Source: Rugamonas violacea (lineage in GTDB: Bacteria > Pseudomonadota > Gammaproteobacteria > Burkholderiales > Burkholderiaceae_D). From it: a stretch of DNA of 64,000 bases. Below the pieces are notes generated by a model, which searched no databases, was not told the origin of the DNA, and saw only the letters and a program-made list of their open reading frames with translations. Location of the stretch: NCBI RefSeq assembly GCF_016461825.1, contig NZ_JAEMNU010000049.1:62604-126603 (forward strand). The letters are read 5' to 3'. How positions within the stretch are numbered: position 1 is the stretch's first letter; each line of letters starts with the position of its first letter. This document shows positions 44,095-53,424 of the stretch, piece by piece. A program made the position numbers and the translations under genes.

Positions 44095-45115
44095 CATGCA
44101 AGATTCATTGGACCAGCCCGAGGGCGTCTACCTGACGCCGGTCGAGCAGGCCGCCATCGTCCTGCTGAGCATAGGCGAGGAGCCGGCCGCCGCCGTGCTG
44201 CGCTGCCTGTCGCGCGAGGAGTTGCTCGAGGTGACCCAGGTGATGTCGCGCATGAGCGGCATCAAGGTCGAATCGGTCAAGCACGCGATGCAGACCTTCT
44301 TCGACGACTACCGCCAGCAGTCCGGCGTGCACGGCGCCTCGCGCAGTTACCTGAAGCGCTCGCTCGACCTGGCGCTGGGCAACGACATCGCCAACACGGT
44401 GCTCAACAGCATCTACGGCGACGAGCTGCGGCCCAAGATGGCGCGGCTGCAATGGGCCTCGCCGAAATGGCTGGCCGAGTACATCTCCAATGAGCACGTG
44501 CGCATGCAGGCGGTGTTCCTGGCCTTCCTGCCGGCCACGCTGGCCGGCCAGATCCTCGACGCCCTGCCCCTCGAGGGCCGCGACCTGGTGCTGCTGAACC
44601 TGGCCCGCCTGGACGAGATCGACCGCGACCTGCTGGTCGAGCTGGACCAGCTGGTCGGCCGCTGCCTGGGCACCTTCGACATGCAGAGCACCAGCGTCGA
44701 AGGCATCCGCCAGGCCGCCGAGATCCTCAACCGGCTGCCGTCGAACCGGGCGCAGATGGTCGAACTGCTGCGCGCCCACGATCCCGAGGTGGTGGCGCAG
44801 ATCGAGCTGTCGATGTACGACTTCTTCATCCTGTCGACCCAGTCCGAGGTGGCGATCACCCGCATCATCGAGGAGGTGCCGCTGGAGCAATGGGCCATCG
44901 CGCTCAAGGGCGCCGAAGTGTCGATCCGCGACGCGGTGCTCAAAACCATGCCGAAACGCCAGGCCCAGGCCTTCGAGGACATGATGCGGCGCGCCGGACC
45001 GATCCCGATGTCGCGCATCGAGCAAACCCGCCAGGAGATCATGGCCACCGTCAAGGCCCTGGCCGACAGCGGCGAAATCGAGATCCAGCTGTTCGCCGAG
45101 GCGGTGGTCGAATGA
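44078..45115 (+). CDS. fliG: Flagellar motor switch protein FliG
   Basis: A 345-residue protein with three FliG domains. TPVEQAAIVLLSIGEEPAAA begins the FliF-binding part. The middle domain has EHVR at residues 139-142 where most FliG have EHPQ, the surface that binds FliM. The C-terminal torque helix region is VPLEQWAIALKGAEVSIRDA and KTMPKRQAQAFEDMMRRAGP, with charged residues kept. The changed EHPQ fits the divergent FliM GGxG region, its contact. It overlaps fliF and fliH. Confidence 0.95.
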   Translation: MAELNSMQDSLDQPEGVYLTPVEQAAIVLLSIGEEPAAAVLRCLSREELLEVTQVMSRMSGIKVESVKHAMQTFFDDYRQQSGVHGASRSYLKRSLDLALGNDIANTVLNSIYGDELRPKMARLQWASPKWLAEYISNEHVRMQAVFLAFLPATLAGQILDALPLEGRDLVLLNLARLDEIDRDLLVELDQLVGRCLGTFDMQSTSVEGIRQAAEILNRLPSNRAQMVELLRAHDPEVVAQIELSMYDFFILSTQSEVAITRIIEEVPLEQWAIALKGAEVSIRDAVLKTMPKRQAQAFEDMMRRAGPIPMSRIEQTRQEIMATVKALADSGEIEIQLFAEAVVE

Positions 45116-45825
45116 AGCAGTTCCGTCCCTACCGTTTCCCGCCGCTGTCGCAGGTTGTCGCGGTGGCGCAACGGGCGCATCCACACGGACAGAACGGCAG
45201 CGGCGGCGTCGATGCCGGCGCGCAATGGCAAGCCTCGGTCGGCGAGGGCTTCGAACAGGGCCAGCGCGACGGCTACGAGGTCGGCCTGACCCGCGGCCAG
45301 GAGGACGGCTTCGAGGCCGGCCGCAGCGCCGGCCAGGAACAGGGCCGCGAGGAGGGCCGCCACGAGACCGTGGTGGCCTACGACCAGCTGGCCCGGCCGG
45401 TCGACGCCATGCTCAAAAGTTTGAAAAAGCTGCGCGCCGACTACCGCGCCGCCCAGCGCAAGGAGGTGGTCGACCTGGTGGCCAAGGTGGCGCGCCAGGT
45501 GATCCGCGCCGAGCTGGCGCTGCAACCGGTGCAGATCATGGCCCTGGTCGACGAGACGCTGGCCTCGATGCCGCCGACCCGCGAGGAGATCGACGTTTTC
45601 CTCAACCCGGAGGAATTGAAGCGCATCAGCGAACTCGACCCCAAACGCGCCAAGCGCTGGAACCTGATCGGCGACGCCCGCCTCGACGCCGGCGAGTGCC
45701 GCATCAAGGCCGGCGACAACGAAGTTGATGCCGGTTGTCATCAACGCCTTGCCGCCGTCATGGAACAGGTCGATAATCAATTACAAGCTGCCGACGGCGG
45801 CGACGAACCGGAAAGCGAAGAATGA
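45112..45825 (+). CDS. fliH: Flagellar assembly protein FliH
   Basis: A 237-residue protein. An N-terminal WxxP-like region is followed by glycine-spaced repeats GEGFEQGQRDGYEVGLTRGQ up to about residue 83, the GxxxG-type helix repeats of FliH. The C-terminal half (KEVVDLVAKVARQVIRAELA) matches the FliH/YscL family. It is the stator of the FliI ATPase and links it to FliN. It starts as ATGA with fliG and ends four bases into fliI. Confidence 0.92.
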   Translation: MKQFRPYRFPPLSQVVAVAQRAHPHGQNGSGGVDAGAQWQASVGEGFEQGQRDGYEVGLTRGQEDGFEAGRSAGQEQGREEGRHETVVAYDQLARPVDAMLKSLKKLRADYRAAQRKEVVDLVAKVARQVIRAELALQPVQIMALVDETLASMPPTREEIDVFLNPEELKRISELDPKRAKRWNLIGDARLDAGECRIKAGDNEVDAGCHQRLAAVMEQVDNQLQAADGGDEPESEE

Positions 45826-47132
45826 TCGCTGATGCCTTGCGCAATCTAGAATTGGGCGCGGTCCCGATGGCCACCCCGACCGGGCGGCTGGTCGGCGCGT
45901 CCGGCTTGTTGCTCGAGGCGGCCGGTTGCCGCTTGCACACCGGCCAGCGTTGCCAAATAGAGACAGTCAGCGGCGAGTGGCTGGACGCCCAGGTGGTCGG
46001 CTTCCGCGACAAGCTGTCCTTCCTGATGCCGTTCAAGAAGGCCATCGGCCTGACCACCGGCGCCCGCGTGTTGCCGTCGCAGGACAAGGTCAGCCTGCAG
46101 ATCGGCCCGACCTGGCTGGGCCGCATGGTCAACGGCCTGGGCGAGCCGATCGACGGCCTGGGCAAACTGGGCGGCGAGCACCCGCTCGAATCGACGCCGC
46201 CGCGCATCAATCCCCTGAAAAAGAAATCGGTCACCGAGTCGCTCGACGTCGGCGTGCGGGCGATCAACGCCATGCTGACCCTGGGCAAGGGCCAGCGCGT
46301 CGGCCTGATGGCCGGCAGCGGCGTCGGCAAGTCGGTGCTGCTCGGCCTGATCACCCGGCAGACCGTGGCCGACGTCGTCGTCGTCGGCCTGATCGGCGAG
46401 CGCTCGCGCGAGGTGCGCGAATTCGTCGAGATGTCGCTCGGCAAGGACGGCCTGGCCAAGGCGGTGCTGGTGATCGCCCCGGCCGACGAGAGCCCCTTGA
46501 TGCGCATCATGGCCACCGAGATGTGCCACTCGATCGCCGCCCACTTCCGCGACCAGGGCAAGAACGTGCTGCTGCTGGTCGACTCGCTGACCCGCTACGC
46601 CATGGCGCTGCGCGAGGTGGCGCTGGCGCTGGGCGAGCCGCCGGCCACCAAGGGCTATCCGCCGTCGGTGTTCTCCAACCTGCCGCAGCTGGTCGAAAGC
46701 GCCGGCAACGGCGAGAACCCGGTCGGCAGCATGAGCGCCATCTACACCGTGCTGGCCGAGGGCGACGACCAGCAGGACCCGGTGGTCGACACGGCGCGCG
46801 CCATCCTCGACGGCCACATCGTGCTCAGCCGCGAGCTGGCCGAACGCGGCCATTACCCGGCCATCGACGTGGCCGCCTCGATCAGCCGCTGCATGAGCCA
46901 GGTGATCAGCACGCCGCACATGCTGGCGGCGCGCGCGCTCAAGGCCAGCATGGCGCGCCACGACCGGGTGCGCGACCTGATCCCGCTGGGCGCCTACGTG
47001 CCCGGCGCCGACCCGGTCACCGACAAGGCCGTCAAGCTGCATCCGGCGGTCGAGGAGTTCCTCTGTCAGGGCACCAAGGAAGCGGCGCCCTTCTCCCCCT
47101 GTGTGGATCAACTTGAAAAACTGATGACATGA
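45822..47132 (+). CDS. fliI: Flagellum-specific ATPase FliI
   Basis: A 436-residue protein. Walker A GSGVGKS is at residues 165-171, Walker B NVLLLVDSLTRYA, and GEPPATKGYPPSVFSNLPQL is the type III ATPase signature. The N-terminal beta-barrel region carries DKLSFLMPFKKAIGLTTGAR. It hydrolyses ATP to energise substrate unfolding and release at the export gate. It is coupled to fliH (upstream) and fliJ (downstream) by 4-base overlaps. Confidence 0.97.
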   Translation: MIADALRNLELGAVPMATPTGRLVGASGLLLEAAGCRLHTGQRCQIETVSGEWLDAQVVGFRDKLSFLMPFKKAIGLTTGARVLPSQDKVSLQIGPTWLGRMVNGLGEPIDGLGKLGGEHPLESTPPRINPLKKKSVTESLDVGVRAINAMLTLGKGQRVGLMAGSGVGKSVLLGLITRQTVADVVVVGLIGERSREVREFVEMSLGKDGLAKAVLVIAPADESPLMRIMATEMCHSIAAHFRDQGKNVLLLVDSLTRYAMALREVALALGEPPATKGYPPSVFSNLPQLVESAGNGENPVGSMSAIYTVLAEGDDQQDPVVDTARAILDGHIVLSRELAERGHYPAIDVAASISRCMSQVISTPHMLAARALKASMARHDRVRDLIPLGAYVPGADPVTDKAVKLHPAVEEFLCQGTKEAAPFSPCVDQLEKLMT

Positions 47133-47569
47133 GCCAGCACAACATCCGCAATCTGACCACCCTGGTGGCGCTGCGCAACACCGAGGTCGAACGCCTGCAG
47201 ACCGAGATGGCGGAGAAGGCCAATCTGCGCGAGCGTTACCAGAAGAACCTGGACCGCCTGACCGGGCTGTACACCAACAGCGGCGCCAGCGGCAGTCTGC
47301 ACATGGCGCTGGCCGGCAACTGCGGCGACTACAAGCAGGCGGTGATGCAGGTGGCCGACACCCACCGGCTCGACCTGCACATGCACGAGGCCGACATGGC
47401 GGTGTCGCAACAGGCCCTCAACGCCGCCTGGGTCAAGCGCGAGGTGCTCGGCAAGGTGCTCGACAAGCAGCACCAGGTGGTGCGCAAGGAGCAAAATGTA
47501 CAAGAGCGCAAGCAACATGACGAATTGGCCACACAAGCCTGGTTCCGCGGCCAGAAGGCCGAAAAATAG
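47129..47569 (+). CDS. fliJ: Flagellar export protein FliJ
   Basis: A 146-residue helical protein, largely coiled-coil (TLVALRNTEVERLQTEMAEK near residues 9-28, KEQNVQERKQHDELATQAWF at the end). The order fliH-fliI-fliJ supports the call. FliJ fits the centre of the FliI ring and contacts FlhA. Sequence similarity in this family is low, so context is the main evidence. Confidence 0.87.
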   Translation: MSQHNIRNLTTLVALRNTEVERLQTEMAEKANLRERYQKNLDRLTGLYTNSGASGSLHMALAGNCGDYKQAVMQVADTHRLDLHMHEADMAVSQQALNAAWVKREVLGKVLDKQHQVVRKEQNVQERKQHDELATQAWFRGQKAEK

Positions 47570-47651
47570 TTGAGAATATTTTCATATGGAAACGATTTAG
47601 GTCGCCTTGTTACAAGGTACACTTCATCCATCCTTTCCAGGGAGCACGATC

Positions 47652-49052
47652 ATGCCACTGAATAATATTAATTACGATCCGAAAACCACGGCGACCAACC
47701 TGGCCAACAGTTATGTGGCCGGCCAACAATTGGCGATCGACAACCGCAACAAGATCGTGACCTCCACCACCAGCGGCTTGACGTCGCTGAGTTCGGCGAT
47801 GAGCGCCTTCCAGGGCACGCTGTCGTCGCTGAGCCTGGGCACCAAGACGATCAGCGCGAACTCGGCCACCTTCAGCGCGGCGGTCGGCACGGCGACGGCG
47901 AACTCGCTGGCCTCGCCCGGCACCTACTCCTTCTATGTGCAGCAACTGGCCACGGCCGGCCAGGTGTCGTATGGCGGCCTGACCGACACGGCCGCCGCCG
48001 GCAGCGGCAACCTGAACGTGATGCTGGCCGACGGCAGCAGCTTCCAGATCAGCCTGAACACGGCCGACAGCAACCTGGACGGCTCCTTGTCGGCCAAGGA
48101 GATCGCCGCCGCCATCAACGTCACGGCCGCCAACAATTCGCGCGTCACGGCGTCGACGCTGAACATCGACGGCGCCACCACCCTGGTGCTGACCTCGAAC
48201 AAGACCGGCGCCGACAACGGCGTCACGCTCGACACCAGCGGCGTCACCAATGCCGCCCTGAAGGCCATGCTCGACGACCCGAGCCAGAAGAAAACCGTGG
48301 TGGCGGCGCAGAACGCCGTGGTATGGGTCGGCGCGCAGACCACCGGCACCAAGATCGAGCAGGCGTCGAACACCTTCAGCGTCATCGACGGCGTGACGAT
48401 GACCTTCAACAAGGCCCAGGCCGCCACCGAAACGGCGCCCGTGACGCTCACCGTCGGCTCCGACAGCGCCGCCACCAGCGCCAACGTGCAAAGCTTCGTC
48501 GACGCCTACAACAAGCTGATCACCACACTGGACGGCCTGACCGACGCCGGCGACCCCGGCAAGAAAGTCGCCGCCGGGGTGTTCGCCTCCGATTCCGGCC
48601 TGGCCGCCCTGCGCAACAACTTGCTCGCCACCTTGCGCACCGGACTGGGCGGCCAAAGCCTGGTCAACTATGGCATCGCCGCCAAACGGGACGGCACGCT
48701 GGAGCTCAACACCGGCCGGCTGAACAAGGCGGTGCTGGCCAATCCGGGCGGCCTGGACGGCTTGTTCGGCAAGGCCTCCTTGAGCGCCAACGGCGGCGTG
48801 CTTGGCAAGCTCGACAAACTGATGGGCCAGTGGACCAACTCGGCCAACGGCCAGTTGACCTCGCGCAAGACCACTATTTCCAAAGAGCAATTGTCACTGA
48901 CGGACCGTCAGAGCAAGGTGCAAGCCCAGTTCGACAACGCCTACGGCCGCTATCTCACCCAGTTCACCAATTTGCAAACCCTGCAGTCGAAAATGAACAA
49001 CACCTCCAGCCTGTTCACCGCGCTGTTCTCCTCGAATAACAGCAGTTCCTAA
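47652..49052 (+). CDS. fliD: Flagellar filament cap protein FliD
   Basis: A 466-residue protein. Low-complexity Ser/Thr/Ala N-terminus (TTSGLTSLSSAMSAFQGTLS), the FliD_N region (SPGTYSFYVQQLATAGQVSY), then FNKAQAATETAPVTLTVGSD and the FliD_C region (FVDAYNKLITTLDGLTDAGD, LVNYGIAAKRDGTLELNTGR). C-terminal helices and QSKMNNTSSLFTALF finish it. The start at 47652 has AGGGAG upstream. It caps the filament while flagellin is added. It has its own 82-base gap before it, a place for a late promoter, but none was recognised. Confidence 0.94.
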   Translation: MPLNNINYDPKTTATNLANSYVAGQQLAIDNRNKIVTSTTSGLTSLSSAMSAFQGTLSSLSLGTKTISANSATFSAAVGTATANSLASPGTYSFYVQQLATAGQVSYGGLTDTAAAGSGNLNVMLADGSSFQISLNTADSNLDGSLSAKEIAAAINVTAANNSRVTASTLNIDGATTLVLTSNKTGADNGVTLDTSGVTNAALKAMLDDPSQKKTVVAAQNAVVWVGAQTTGTKIEQASNTFSVIDGVTMTFNKAQAATETAPVTLTVGSDSAATSANVQSFVDAYNKLITTLDGLTDAGDPGKKVAAGVFASDSGLAALRNNLLATLRTGLGGQSLVNYGIAAKRDGTLELNTGRLNKAVLANPGGLDGLFGKASLSANGGVLGKLDKLMGQWTNSANGQLTSRKTTISKEQLSLTDRQSKVQAQFDNAYGRYLTQFTNLQTLQSKMNNTSSLFTALFSSNNSSS

Positions 49053-49114
49053 ACGGCTGGCGGCCGGCGACGGCCGCCCTCCCCCAACGCAAGCATAGAA
49101 GTACGGTGAATACC

Positions 49115-49504
49115 ATGTTGAACCAGGAAGCCTACAGCAGTTACCACTCCGTCAACCTCGACGCCCAGACCGCGCGCGCCTCGCCGATCGAGCTGGTGCT
49201 GGTGCTGACCGACGGCCTGCTCGAGGAGTTGGCGCGGGCCCGCGGCCATATCGTCGGCAAGCGCTATGAACTCAAGGCAAACAGCCTGAGCAAGTGCACC
49301 GACATCATCAACGGCCTGTCGAGCTCGCTCGACTTCGAGCAGGGCGGCGAGGTGGTGGCCAACCTGGGCCGCCTCTACGACTACTGCGCCGGCCGCCTCT
49401 ACACCGCCGGCGTGCAGCTCGACCCCGGCATCGTCGACGAGGTCACCACCCTGCTGACCACCATCAAGCAGGGCTGGCTGGGCGTGCAGGCCAAGAATGG
49501 ATAG
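49115..49504 (+). CDS. fliS: Flagellin export chaperone FliS
   Basis: A 129-residue protein. The FliS pattern AYSSYHSVNLDAQTARASPI then ELVLVLTDGLLEELARARGH is in the first 50 residues, and helices follow to GRLYDYCAGRLYTAGVQLD. FliS keeps flagellin unfolded in the cytoplasm until export. The start at 49115 is preferred, and a GTG at 49106 would add 3 residues. It overlaps the next gene by 8 bases. Confidence 0.92.
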   Translation: MLNQEAYSSYHSVNLDAQTARASPIELVLVLTDGLLEELARARGHIVGKRYELKANSLSKCTDIINGLSSSLDFEQGGEVVANLGRLYDYCAGRLYTAGVQLDPGIVDEVTTLLTTIKQGWLGVQAKNG

Positions 49505-49814
49505 GCATCGCACGCTGCTGCATCTGGCGCAAAAATTGAGCACCGCGCTGGATGCCGCCGACTGGGGCGCGATGGCCACGCTGAACACGATGATGGCGTC
49601 GGCCTTGCCGCAAATGGCGGCCCAGGGCGGCTGGACGGCGGCCGAACGGGCCGCGCTGGCCGCGCTGCGCCAGTTGCATGAGCAAGCCGTGCAGCGTTGC
49701 GACAAGGCGACGAGCGACCTTGGCCAGCAACTCCATGAAATGCAAGCTAACAAAGAGGGCTGGCTCGCCTACGCCCTCGACAGCGAAACTGCTGAAACCG
49801 GAATCCAAGCATGA
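49497..49814 (+). CDS. FliT-like (LafD-like) flagellar protein
   Basis: A 105-residue, all-helical soluble protein (TLLHLAQKLSTALDAADWGA, AALAALRQLHEQAVQRCDKA). It sits between fliS and fliK, where lateral clusters encode lafD and primary clusters encode fliT, a chaperone of FliD. Similarity to FliT could not be verified, so it is named by position. It overlaps fliS by 8 bases and fliK by 4. Confidence 0.65.
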   Translation: MDRHRTLLHLAQKLSTALDAADWGAMATLNTMMASALPQMAAQGGWTAAERAALAALRQLHEQAVQRCDKATSDLGQQLHEMQANKEGWLAYALDSETAETGIQA

Positions 49815-51181
49815 CCATGACCCTGACCACCGCAGCAGCCAAACCCGCCCAGCCGCCAGCCGCCGGCCTGTTGCCGAACGCCAACCCGGCGGCCAATCCG
49901 GCGAGCAAGCAGATCGACCAGGCGGCGCCGGACGGCGCCCTGCCGGCGCAGGCCGACGAGGCCGCCGCCACGCTGGCGCCGCTGTTCGCCCAACTGCTGA
50001 ACCTGGCCAACCAGGTCGAGCTTGCGCCAGCGGCCGCCGGCGACGACGGCGACGACGCGGTGACGGCCGATGCCGGCGCCACGCCTGACCAGGCCGCCAC
50101 CACGGGCACCGCCGCCGCGGCCGACCAGACCGCCGCGCTGAGCGCGATGGCCGCCCCCATGTTGAACCTGGCCATGGCCATGGCCCTGCCTTTCGCGCCG
50201 ACCGCCAACGCCCAGACCGGCAACGCCGGTTCCGCCACCGTCCAGGCCCAGCCCCGCGTCGACGGCATGAGCGCGCTGCTGGCCAGCGGCAGCAACATCA
50301 GCCTGAACCTGAATATCGCCAACCAGCAACCCGGCGCCGCGCCGGCGCCCGATAGTGCCGTCACGGCAGCGCCGATACCGGCCGCCGCGACGACCGGCGC
50401 CGCCACCAGCACCGCGGCGGCCGGCGATGCGGCGGCGACAGCCGCGACAACCGCGCCCGCGGCTGCGCCGGCGGCACCGCTTCCTACGGCCCCAAACGCC
50501 GCCGGCGCGGCGCAAGCGTTGGCCGCCGCCCTGCCCGTCAACAACCCCGCGCCGGCGCCGCGCGCCGGCAAGGACGCCGAGCGCGCCCCGGCCAGCGGCA
50601 ATTTCGCCAGCGCCACGGCGGCCGCCGGCAGCACCGTCCAGGACGACGGCGGCGGCAGCGGCTTGCGGCTGAGCGCCGCGCCGGCCAGCAACGGCGTCAA
50701 CGGCGCCTACACACCGGCCGCGCCGGCCGCCGCGCCGCTGGCCGACAGCGTCAAGCTGGCCGGCACGCCGGAGCAGTGGCAGCAGCCGCTGCGCGAGGCG
50801 CTGGGCGACCGCCTGCAGCTGCAGTTGCAGCGCAACAACGACCACGCCGTGATCCGCCTGGAGCCGCCCAACATGGGCCGCATCGAGATCTCGATCCGCC
50901 ACAGCGCCGGCGCGCTGCAGATCAACCTGTCGGCCAGCAACAGCGAGGTGTTGCGTCAACTTAACAACATCGGCGACAGCGTGCGCCAAGATTTATCCCA
51001 GCGCAGCTTCACCGAGGTCGCCGTCAACGTCAGCGCCAGCCCGCGCGGCCAGGCCATGGCCGACAGCGACGGTCGCGGCGGACGCCAGGGCCAGCAGGAC
51101 CAGGCGCGCGCGCCGGGCCGCGCCCTGTCCGACGATGAGGCCGCCGCCGCCACCTTTGCCATGTTGACCGAACAGGAGTAA
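49811..51181 (+). CDS. fliK: Flagellar hook-length control protein FliK
   Basis: A 456-residue protein. The long N-terminal part is Ala/Pro/Thr-rich and disordered (about residues 1-310), acting as the ruler. The C-terminal Flg_hook domain is at about 325-420 (LREALGDRLQLQLQRNNDHA, VIRLEPPNMGRIEISIRHSA, GALQINLSASNSEVLRQLNN). It measures hook length and triggers the FlhB switch. Base composition of the ruler part is very GC-rich, so frameshifts in assembly would be easy to miss, but the frame is open throughout. Confidence 0.93.
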   Translation: MTMTLTTAAAKPAQPPAAGLLPNANPAANPASKQIDQAAPDGALPAQADEAAATLAPLFAQLLNLANQVELAPAAAGDDGDDAVTADAGATPDQAATTGTAAAADQTAALSAMAAPMLNLAMAMALPFAPTANAQTGNAGSATVQAQPRVDGMSALLASGSNISLNLNIANQQPGAAPAPDSAVTAAPIPAAATTGAATSTAAAGDAAATAATTAPAAAPAAPLPTAPNAAGAAQALAAALPVNNPAPAPRAGKDAERAPASGNFASATAAAGSTVQDDGGGSGLRLSAAPASNGVNGAYTPAAPAAAPLADSVKLAGTPEQWQQPLREALGDRLQLQLQRNNDHAVIRLEPPNMGRIEISIRHSAGALQINLSASNSEVLRQLNNIGDSVRQDLSQRSFTEVAVNVSASPRGQAMADSDGRGGRQGQQDQARAPGRALSDDEAAAATFAMLTEQE

Positions 51182-51188
51182 GCCGTAG

Positions 51189-51656
51189 ATGAAGAATATG
51201 AAAATGATCGTGGCGTTCGCCGCCGTGGCCGTGGTCGGTGCGGCCGCCGCCGGTGGCGCCGTCTGGTACATGTCGAAGGGCGCCGCGCCGGCCGCCGGCC
51301 ACGAGAAGAAGGTCGAGGCCAAGCACGACGAGGGCAAACCGCCCAAATATCTGACGGTGGACAAGGTCATCATCATGCTCAAGCGCAGTCCGGGCGACAC
51401 GGCCAGCCACTACATGTCGGCCGACCTGGTGATCACCACCAACGAGGAGAAGGAAAAAGCGGCCAAGGAGCATTTGCCGATGTTGCGCAGCGTCGCCGTG
51501 CGCACCCTGTCGAACCTGCCGATGGCCACCGCGCAAACGATGACGATCGACCAGTTCGCCGCCGAGTTGAACAAGGCCTTCGACGAAACCTACGTCCACG
51601 ACAAGCGGGAAAAACCTTTCTCCGAAGTCATGATAGGCAAACTGATCATCGAGTGA
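51189..51656 (+). CDS. fliL: Flagellar basal body-associated protein FliL
   Basis: A 155-residue protein. A single membrane helix is near residues 6-27 (MIVAFAAVAVVGAAAAGGAV), and a periplasmic SPFH-like domain (YLTVDKVIIMLKRSPGDTAS to FSEVMIGKLIIE) follows. FliL rings surround the stator and raise torque. It is the counterpart of LafF, immediately upstream of the sigma factor gene as in lateral clusters. Confidence 0.9.
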   Translation: MKNMKMIVAFAAVAVVGAAAAGGAVWYMSKGAAPAAGHEKKVEAKHDEGKPPKYLTVDKVIIMLKRSPGDTASHYMSADLVITTNEEKEKAAKEHLPMLRSVAVRTLSNLPMATAQTMTIDQFAAELNKAFDETYVHDKREKPFSEVMIGKLIIE

Positions 51657-51702
51657 TGCTTCACCCTCCAACGCAGCGTTTTTGTCCACAAGTGGGGCCG
51701 GC

Positions 51703-52440
51703 ATGGCATTGATAGAGCAATACGCGGAGGCATATGCCGAAAGCTACGGCGAGGACGGCACGGCGCCGCCCCGCCATAGCGTGGCCGACGAGCAGAAACA
51801 CCTGCTGTCCTACGCCCCGCTGGTCAAGCGCATCGTGCGCCAGCTCAATTCGCAGATCGCCGGCGCCATCGACCGCGACGACATGGAGCAGATCGGCCTG
51901 ATGGGTCTGCTCGAAGCCCTGCGCCGCTACGGCGAGCCGGACGGCGGCTTCGGCAGCTACGCCAGCCTGCGCGTGCGCGGCGCCATCCTCGACGAACTGC
52001 GCCGGCAGGACTGGCGCCCGCGCGCCGTGCGCCAGCACAGCCACAAGCTGCGCGACGCGGTGCGCGCGCTGACCCGCAAGCTGGGCCGCGAGCCCAGCGA
52101 GCAGGACATCATCGACGGCCTGGGCATCACCGCCGAGGCCTACCAGGCCTACCAGCTCGACGAGAACGCCGAGCTGATCGCCAGCTTCGACGAGGTGCTG
52201 CAGGAGAGCGTCGGCGCCGACACGGCGCCCAACCCGGAGGAGGCGCTGATGACCCGGCGCAGCCTGGAGCAGGCCCTGCGCGGCCTCGACGAGCGCGAGC
52301 AGCGGGTGGTGCAGATGTATTACGAATTCGAACTGAGCTACAAGGAAATCGCCGCCGTGCTGGACCTGACCGACGCCCGCGTCTGCCAGCTCAACAAGGC
52401 GGCCCTGGGCAAGATGAAAGCCGTGCTGCAAAGCGCCTGA
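51703..52440 (+). CDS. fliA: Flagellar sigma-28 factor FliA (LafS type)
   Basis: A 245-residue sigma-70-family protein. Region 2 DMEQIGLMGLLEALRRYGEP with FGSYASLRVRGAILDELRRQ (minus-10 binding), region 3 KLRDAVRALTRKLGREPSEQ, and region 4 LDEREQRVVQMYYEFELSYK with EIAAVLDLTDARVCQLNKAA (minus-35 binding) are all present. It drives late flagellar genes. The start at 51703 is preceded by a GTGGGG ribosome-binding-like stretch. An anti-sigma gene, flgM, is 2 kb downstream. A dedicated sigma suggests late-gene control separate from any primary flagellum. Confidence 0.95.
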   Translation: MALIEQYAEAYAESYGEDGTAPPRHSVADEQKHLLSYAPLVKRIVRQLNSQIAGAIDRDDMEQIGLMGLLEALRRYGEPDGGFGSYASLRVRGAILDELRRQDWRPRAVRQHSHKLRDAVRALTRKLGREPSEQDIIDGLGITAEAYQAYQLDENAELIASFDEVLQESVGADTAPNPEEALMTRRSLEQALRGLDEREQRVVQMYYEFELSYKEIAAVLDLTDARVCQLNKAALGKMKAVLQSA

Positions 52441-52506
52441 GCGCCGGGCGACAGCGACAACAAGAGCAGCGGCAACCGCAATTAGAAAAGCAGAAAGGCA
52501 TCAATC

Positions 52507-53424
52507 ATGCAGCAAATACTCGGCATTATCATCGTCATGGGTTCCGTCTTCGGCGGCTTCTTCATGATGGGCGGCGCTTTTCACCAGATCTGGCAGCCGA
52601 TCGAACTGCTGGTCATCGCCGGCGCCGGCGCCGGCGCCTTCGTGCTGGGCAACCCCAGCCACGTGCTGGCCGAGACCATGACGCAGCTGAAAAAGATCCT
52701 GTTCCGCAAGAAGTACGACTCGGAGTTCCAGCGCCAGTTGCTGCTGCTCATGTACGAACTGCTGCAACTGGCCGCCGGCGGCCTGAAGGCGCTCGACGCC
52801 CACGTCGAGGCGCCCAAGGACAGCCCGCTGTTCCAACGCTATCCGCGCGTGCTGGAAGAGTCCAAGCTGCTCGCCTTCATCGTCGACAACTTCCGCCTGA
52901 TGGCGATGGGCAAGATCAACGCGCACGAGCTCGAAGGCGTGCTCGAGCAGGAACTCGAGGCCATCCACGAGGAACTCAACCAGCCGGCCAAATCGCTCAA
53001 CAAGATCGGCGAGGCGATGCCGGGCTTCGGTATTCTGGCCGCCGTGCTGGGCATCGTGATCACCATGAACACCGTCAGCGAAGGCGCCACCTCGGGCGAG
53101 ATCGCCGAACACGTCGGCGCCGCCATGGTCGGCACCTTCATCGGCATCTTCATGTGCTACGGCGTGCTCGACCCGATCAGCAACATGATGAAACAGTTGG
53201 TCGGCCAGGAAGCCTCGAACAAGGAATGCGTCAAGGTGGTGCTGGTGACCCACGTCGCCGGCAAACCGCCGCTGCTGGCGATCGACGCCGGCCGCCGTCT
53301 GGTGCCGCTCAACATCAAGCCGAGCTTCGCCCAGCTGGAACGCTGGATCAACGACCTCGAAGGCCGCGACAGCGCGCCGGAAGAAACTTCGCGCCGGGGA
53401 GGTGGCCGTGCTAAAGCCGCATGA
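52507..53424 (+). CDS. motA: Flagellar stator protein MotA (LafT type)
   Basis: A 305-residue protein with four membrane helices: IIIVMGSVFGGFFMMGGAFH near the start, LLVIAGAGAGAFVLGNPSH, then PGFGILAAVLGIVITMNTVS and GAAMVGTFIGIFMCYGVLDP near the C-terminal third. A large cytoplasmic loop with charged residues contacts FliG. The Pro residues in the last helices are kept. It pairs with MotB as an ion channel. The C-terminal 7 codons overlap motB. Confidence 0.94.
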   Translation: MQQILGIIIVMGSVFGGFFMMGGAFHQIWQPIELLVIAGAGAGAFVLGNPSHVLAETMTQLKKILFRKKYDSEFQRQLLLLMYELLQLAAGGLKALDAHVEAPKDSPLFQRYPRVLEESKLLAFIVDNFRLMAMGKINAHELEGVLEQELEAIHEELNQPAKSLNKIGEAMPGFGILAAVLGIVITMNTVSEGATSGEIAEHVGAAMVGTFIGIFMCYGVLDPISNMMKQLVGQEASNKECVKVVLVTHVAGKPPLLAIDAGRRLVPLNIKPSFAQLERWINDLEGRDSAPEETSRRGGGRAKAA

